A DNA stretch of 34,377 nt. It comes from Verrucomicrobiota bacterium (GTDB taxonomy: Bacteria; Verrucomicrobiota; Verrucomicrobiia; Verrucomicrobiales; Akkermansiaceae). The position numbers were made by a program, and so were the translations under genes. The notes beneath the pieces are model-generated. The model ran no database searches. It saw nothing but the letters and a program-made list of their open reading frames with translations, and was not told the origin of the DNA. This document shows, one piece after another, positions 33,001-34,377 of the stretch. The stretch is from positions 1 through 34,377 of the forward strand of contig JAFLEH010000045.1 of NCBI GenBank assembly GCA_017301995.1, written 5' to 3'. Every line of letters begins with the position of its first letter. The first letter of the stretch is position 1.

Positions 33001-33087
33001 CGCTCCGGAATCGACGAATTGCCGGGCCAGTTTGAATGCCTGCCAAGAGGCGGCGGCACGGAGGGTGGCTTCGGTCCAGACAGGCAT
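30070..33087 (-). CDS. SNF2-family helicase with N-terminal SWIM zinc finger
   Basis: The product has 1005 residues from the ATG at 33087; an upstream in-frame start at 33174 would overlap the DAHP synthase gene. A SWIM finger CPCPENRSTGALCAH lies at about 62-80. Around residue 566 is DDMGLGKTLQAI (Walker A), then VVADEASQIRN (Walker B with DEAS instead of DEAH/DEAQ), and TGTPLENSVRDLW. The C-terminal lobe has LVFSQFRTQLQEI, LISLKAGGYGLNL and ATDRAHRIGQ. It is an ATP-driven double-stranded DNA translocase acting on protein-DNA complexes or polymerase; its bacterial role is unclear. The start lies seven bases after the aroG/aroF stop. Codons for about residues 429-535 are markedly AT-richer than the rest. 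Confidence 0.93.
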   Translation of the reverse strand: MPVWTEATLRAAASWQAFKLARQFVDSGAVVLGKTTENSAIGSVRSGKNLLRASLTASSPTLFEARCPCPENRSTGALCAHAVALGLAALRPETEKPAPRPGQVPENTPPARSWRIALPPNWADSLRRGRLAASLASLPPGTDPPSPADEALERWLVAAGADPAKSPQHLQLADSRLDAFLAALADHPRITCGRSEDPLEIALGSRIPLAACHLGNGQVTLTPAIETAAAVAVGPSRWLLTPAPPASLTRIAVPDSPAIRPALVQLTDGKSASLPIPVFLRELDPLQAVCQFPADSWPDSLHFVPAACTFELRLDGTPDHLKASLSVRYGDSPPIIPGQAGETGLPRLVADHLCETRDLAAETEVLAVLARAGFKASDQPQVPWSMFDESAATRFLSQTLPALENIWSVRLSPNLARVRAELRTIEPKFEILGSGEDWLSFNLSYKASDGEIISRADMLRLLGSSKSSGGHKKIVSSDHFEVIESLLSEVDIRQEDGAFTARSFAIPIIEEICNKIGNNLVSNVLDAFKAAEIPGTVQADLRPYQRLGFGWLNNRLKRFNGALLADDMGLGKTLQAISTIEELCPADTDPALVVMPTSLLGTWAAEFGRFAPGRKVVVLHGPQRDTLRSEIGPDTVVLTTYATLSRDLAWHLRQKYRIVVADEASQIRNPDTDHAKALFKLRAAHRLALTGTPLENSVRDLWSIFRFILPGWLGERGDFRDRYEVPLSAQPPDATTLARLRLRTAPFILRRTKSQVAPELPSKLAIDEYCDLSPQQASAYTQLLREGRQKIETTVGSGNTGAARMQMLTALLRLRQASCDLALLGSGRFQQMSVSQRSNKMERLLELLESALLNGSKVLVFSQFRTQLQEIEKQILAREWGHLRLDGQSRNRQELVDRFQSPDGPPVFLISLKAGGYGLNLTAADVVIHFDPWWNPAAEAQATDRAHRIGQVRPVTVYRLLSRNTVEEKVVRLQARKRDLAAFIDETGEADAGHLSTDDLRALLE

Positions 33088-33094
33088 TTCCGCA

Positions 33095-34168
33095 TCAGGG
33101 AATCCGCAGCTTGCGGCGCGCGCGCACGGCGGTGGCGAGGTCTTCGAGCACGGCGACGGTGTCGTCCCAGCCAATGCACGCGTCGGTGACCGACTGGCCG
33201 CGCGTCAGTTTTGCCAAGTCCGGGTTGGGGGACTGCGCTCCTTCGATCAGGTTGGACTCGATCATTACGGCGGCGACGCTTTCGGACCCGGCGGCGATTT
33301 GGGCGGCCAGATCGCGGGCGACCAGCGGCTGGCGGCGGAAATCCTTGGAAGAATTGCCGTGGGAGCAATCGACCATCAGGCGGCTCGGCAGTTCCTGTTT
33401 GCGGAGCATCGCCACCACCGCGTCGATGTCGGATTTTTCGTAGTTCGGACCGGTTTTTCCGCCGCGGAGGATGAGATGGCACGACGGGTTGCCGGTGGTT
33501 GAAACGATGGCGGAGACGCCCTGTTTGGTGACCGATAGAAAATGGTGGGGGTGGGCGGCCGACTGGATCGCGTCGAGGGCGATCTGGATGGATCCGCCGG
33601 TGCCGTTTTTGAAACCGACCGGCATGGAAAGGCCGGAGGCGAGTTCGCGGTGGACTTGCGATTCGGTGGTGCGCGCGCCAATCGCGCCCCAGGCGATCAG
33701 GTCGGCGATGAATTGCGGGGAGATCGTGTCGAGAAACTCGGTGCCCGCCGGGAGGCCCATGTTGGCGCAATCCAGCAGCAGTTTCCGCGCCACGCGCAGG
33801 CCGTGGTTGATGTCGAACGAGCCATCCATGTGGGGATCGTTGATCAGCCCTTTCCAGCCCACGGTGGTCCTCGGTTTTTCGAAATAGACCCGCATGATGA
33901 CCAGCAGATCGCCGGCGAGCCGATCGGAGAGTTCCTTGAGCCGGAGGGCGTAGTCCATCGCCGCTTCCGGGTCGTGGATCGAACAGGGCCCGACGACGGC
34001 AAGCAGCCGATCATCGGTGCCGCGTAGGATGGACTCGGCCTGCGAACGCGCGGCGGCCACCAGTTCGGATGCCTGGTCGGAAACCGGTAGATAATAGGCG
34101 AGCACCGCCGGGGAAATCAGCGGATTGAGGCCGGCAATGCGGAGGTCGTCGGTGAGATAGCGTGTCAC
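33095..34168 (-). CDS. aroG: Class I 3-deoxy-7-phosphoheptulonate (DAHP) synthase
   Basis: The product has 357 residues from a GTG at 34168. It closely follows the AroF/AroG/AroH type: NDxLRI-like start (TDDLRIAGLNPL), VVGPCSIHDP (C62, H65), MRVYFEKPRTTVGWKGLI, GTEFLDTISPQ, GARTTESQVHRELASGL, and MVDCSHGNSSKD. It condenses phosphoenolpyruvate and erythrose 4-phosphate, the first step of aromatic amino acid synthesis. Which amino acid inhibits it cannot be told, so the choice between aroF, aroG and aroH is open. It is the first gene of an operon with the SNF2 helicase. Confidence 0.95.
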   Translation of the reverse strand: MTRYLTDDLRIAGLNPLISPAVLAYYLPVSDQASELVAAARSQAESILRGTDDRLLAVVGPCSIHDPEAAMDYALRLKELSDRLAGDLLVIMRVYFEKPRTTVGWKGLINDPHMDGSFDINHGLRVARKLLLDCANMGLPAGTEFLDTISPQFIADLIAWGAIGARTTESQVHRELASGLSMPVGFKNGTGGSIQIALDAIQSAAHPHHFLSVTKQGVSAIVSTTGNPSCHLILRGGKTGPNYEKSDIDAVVAMLRKQELPSRLMVDCSHGNSSKDFRRQPLVARDLAAQIAAGSESVAAVMIESNLIEGAQSPNPDLAKLTRGQSVTDACIGWDDTVAVLEDLATAVRARRKLRIP

Positions 34169-34309
34169 GGGAGGCGGAGGGTGGGGGAAAACACGGGGCG
34201 AGGAAAGCGGAAAGTGCGCTGTGCGTTTTGCGGACCGAAATTTTCCAATATTTAGAACTTATCCGTAAATAAATATTGACTTTCCGGGGCGCCGTGCCAT
34301 TTTTCCGCC
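34169..34309. other. AT-rich intergenic region before an IS element
   Basis: This stretch separates the DAHP synthase gene (minus) from the transposase gene (plus). It holds a perfect 8-base inverted repeat CAATATTT/AAATATTG (34246-34253 and 34271-34278) and a TTGACT (34276-34281) that could be a -35 box for the transposase. The left end of the IS probably lies within 34200-34260, but its terminal repeat cannot be fixed without the right end. Confidence 0.45.
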
Positions 34310-34377
34310 ATGGCGCAGATCAAATCGTGGACGGTATCGGATGAGTTATGGGAGAAGATTCGGGGACTTGTGCCGCC
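34310..34377 (+). mobile_element. Start of an IS5-family transposase gene (cut by window edge)
   Basis: From the ATG at 34310 the frame stays open to the window end. Its first residues, MAQIKSWTVSDELWEKIRGL followed by VPP, match the N-terminal DUF4096 segment of IS5-family transposases (W.lsDe.W..i..llPp). The DDE domain lies beyond the window. Whether the copy is intact is unknown. Confidence 0.75.

Overview
The window looks like a chromosomal segment of a GC-rich member of the Verrucomicrobiota, probably near Verrucomicrobiales (Luteolibacter/Haloferula-like). The grounds are a Rhodopirellula/Verrucomicrobium-type ECF sigma factor next to a FecR-LamG protein, a PEP-CTERM sorting signal, several large secreted polysaccharide-active proteins, few Shine-Dalgarno sites, and many start codons that directly follow a pyrimidine run ending in CCC. 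This is inferred from gene content; no rRNA or other phylogenetic marker gene is present apart from ribosomal protein L32.

Layout. 1-3237: the Pro/Ala-rich end of an upstream protein, then a three-gene cluster resembling cbb3 oxidase (CcoN-like, CcoO-like, monohaem cytochrome c). The CcoN-like protein lacks five of the six canonical haem/copper histidines. 3403-6378: a secreted GH76 endo-mannanase-like protein (minus), a class 3 lipase and a CBM9/DOMON-like protein. 6442-9242: a translationally coupled pair, a membrane pseudokinase with a C-terminal OB-like domain and a DUF3482-type GTPase. 9252-13299: an M42 aminopeptidase (minus), then the conserved yceD-rpmF-plsX-fabH block for ribosome and fatty-acid synthesis. 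13403-19253: a POT transporter with an unusual pseudopilin-like insert, REP elements, a sugar-kinase-like phosphotransferase coupled to a CHASE2 membrane protein with a histone-H1-like tail, and argB.

19327-27661 is the richest accessory region. A four-gene minus-strand operon encodes secreted proteins: a PEP-CTERM protein, a concanavalin-like protein with a calcium motif, a FAD oxidoreductase/Golvesin/SGNH esterase fusion, and a GH105 unsaturated glucuronyl/galacturonyl hydrolase. It diverges from an ECF sigma factor gene followed by a FecR-LamG gene. The shared intergenic region carries an inverted repeat. This looks like a sigma/FecR-controlled module for attaching to and breaking down acetylated pectin-like or algal polysaccharide.

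27775-29824: lutB-lutC for lactate oxidation, without lutA here. 29834-30070: two tandem REPIN-like units touching the stop codon of a SWIM-SNF2 helicase gene, which lies in an operon downstream of a DAHP synthase gene (both minus). The right edge cuts into an IS5-family transposase. No tRNA, rRNA or CRISPR array was found.
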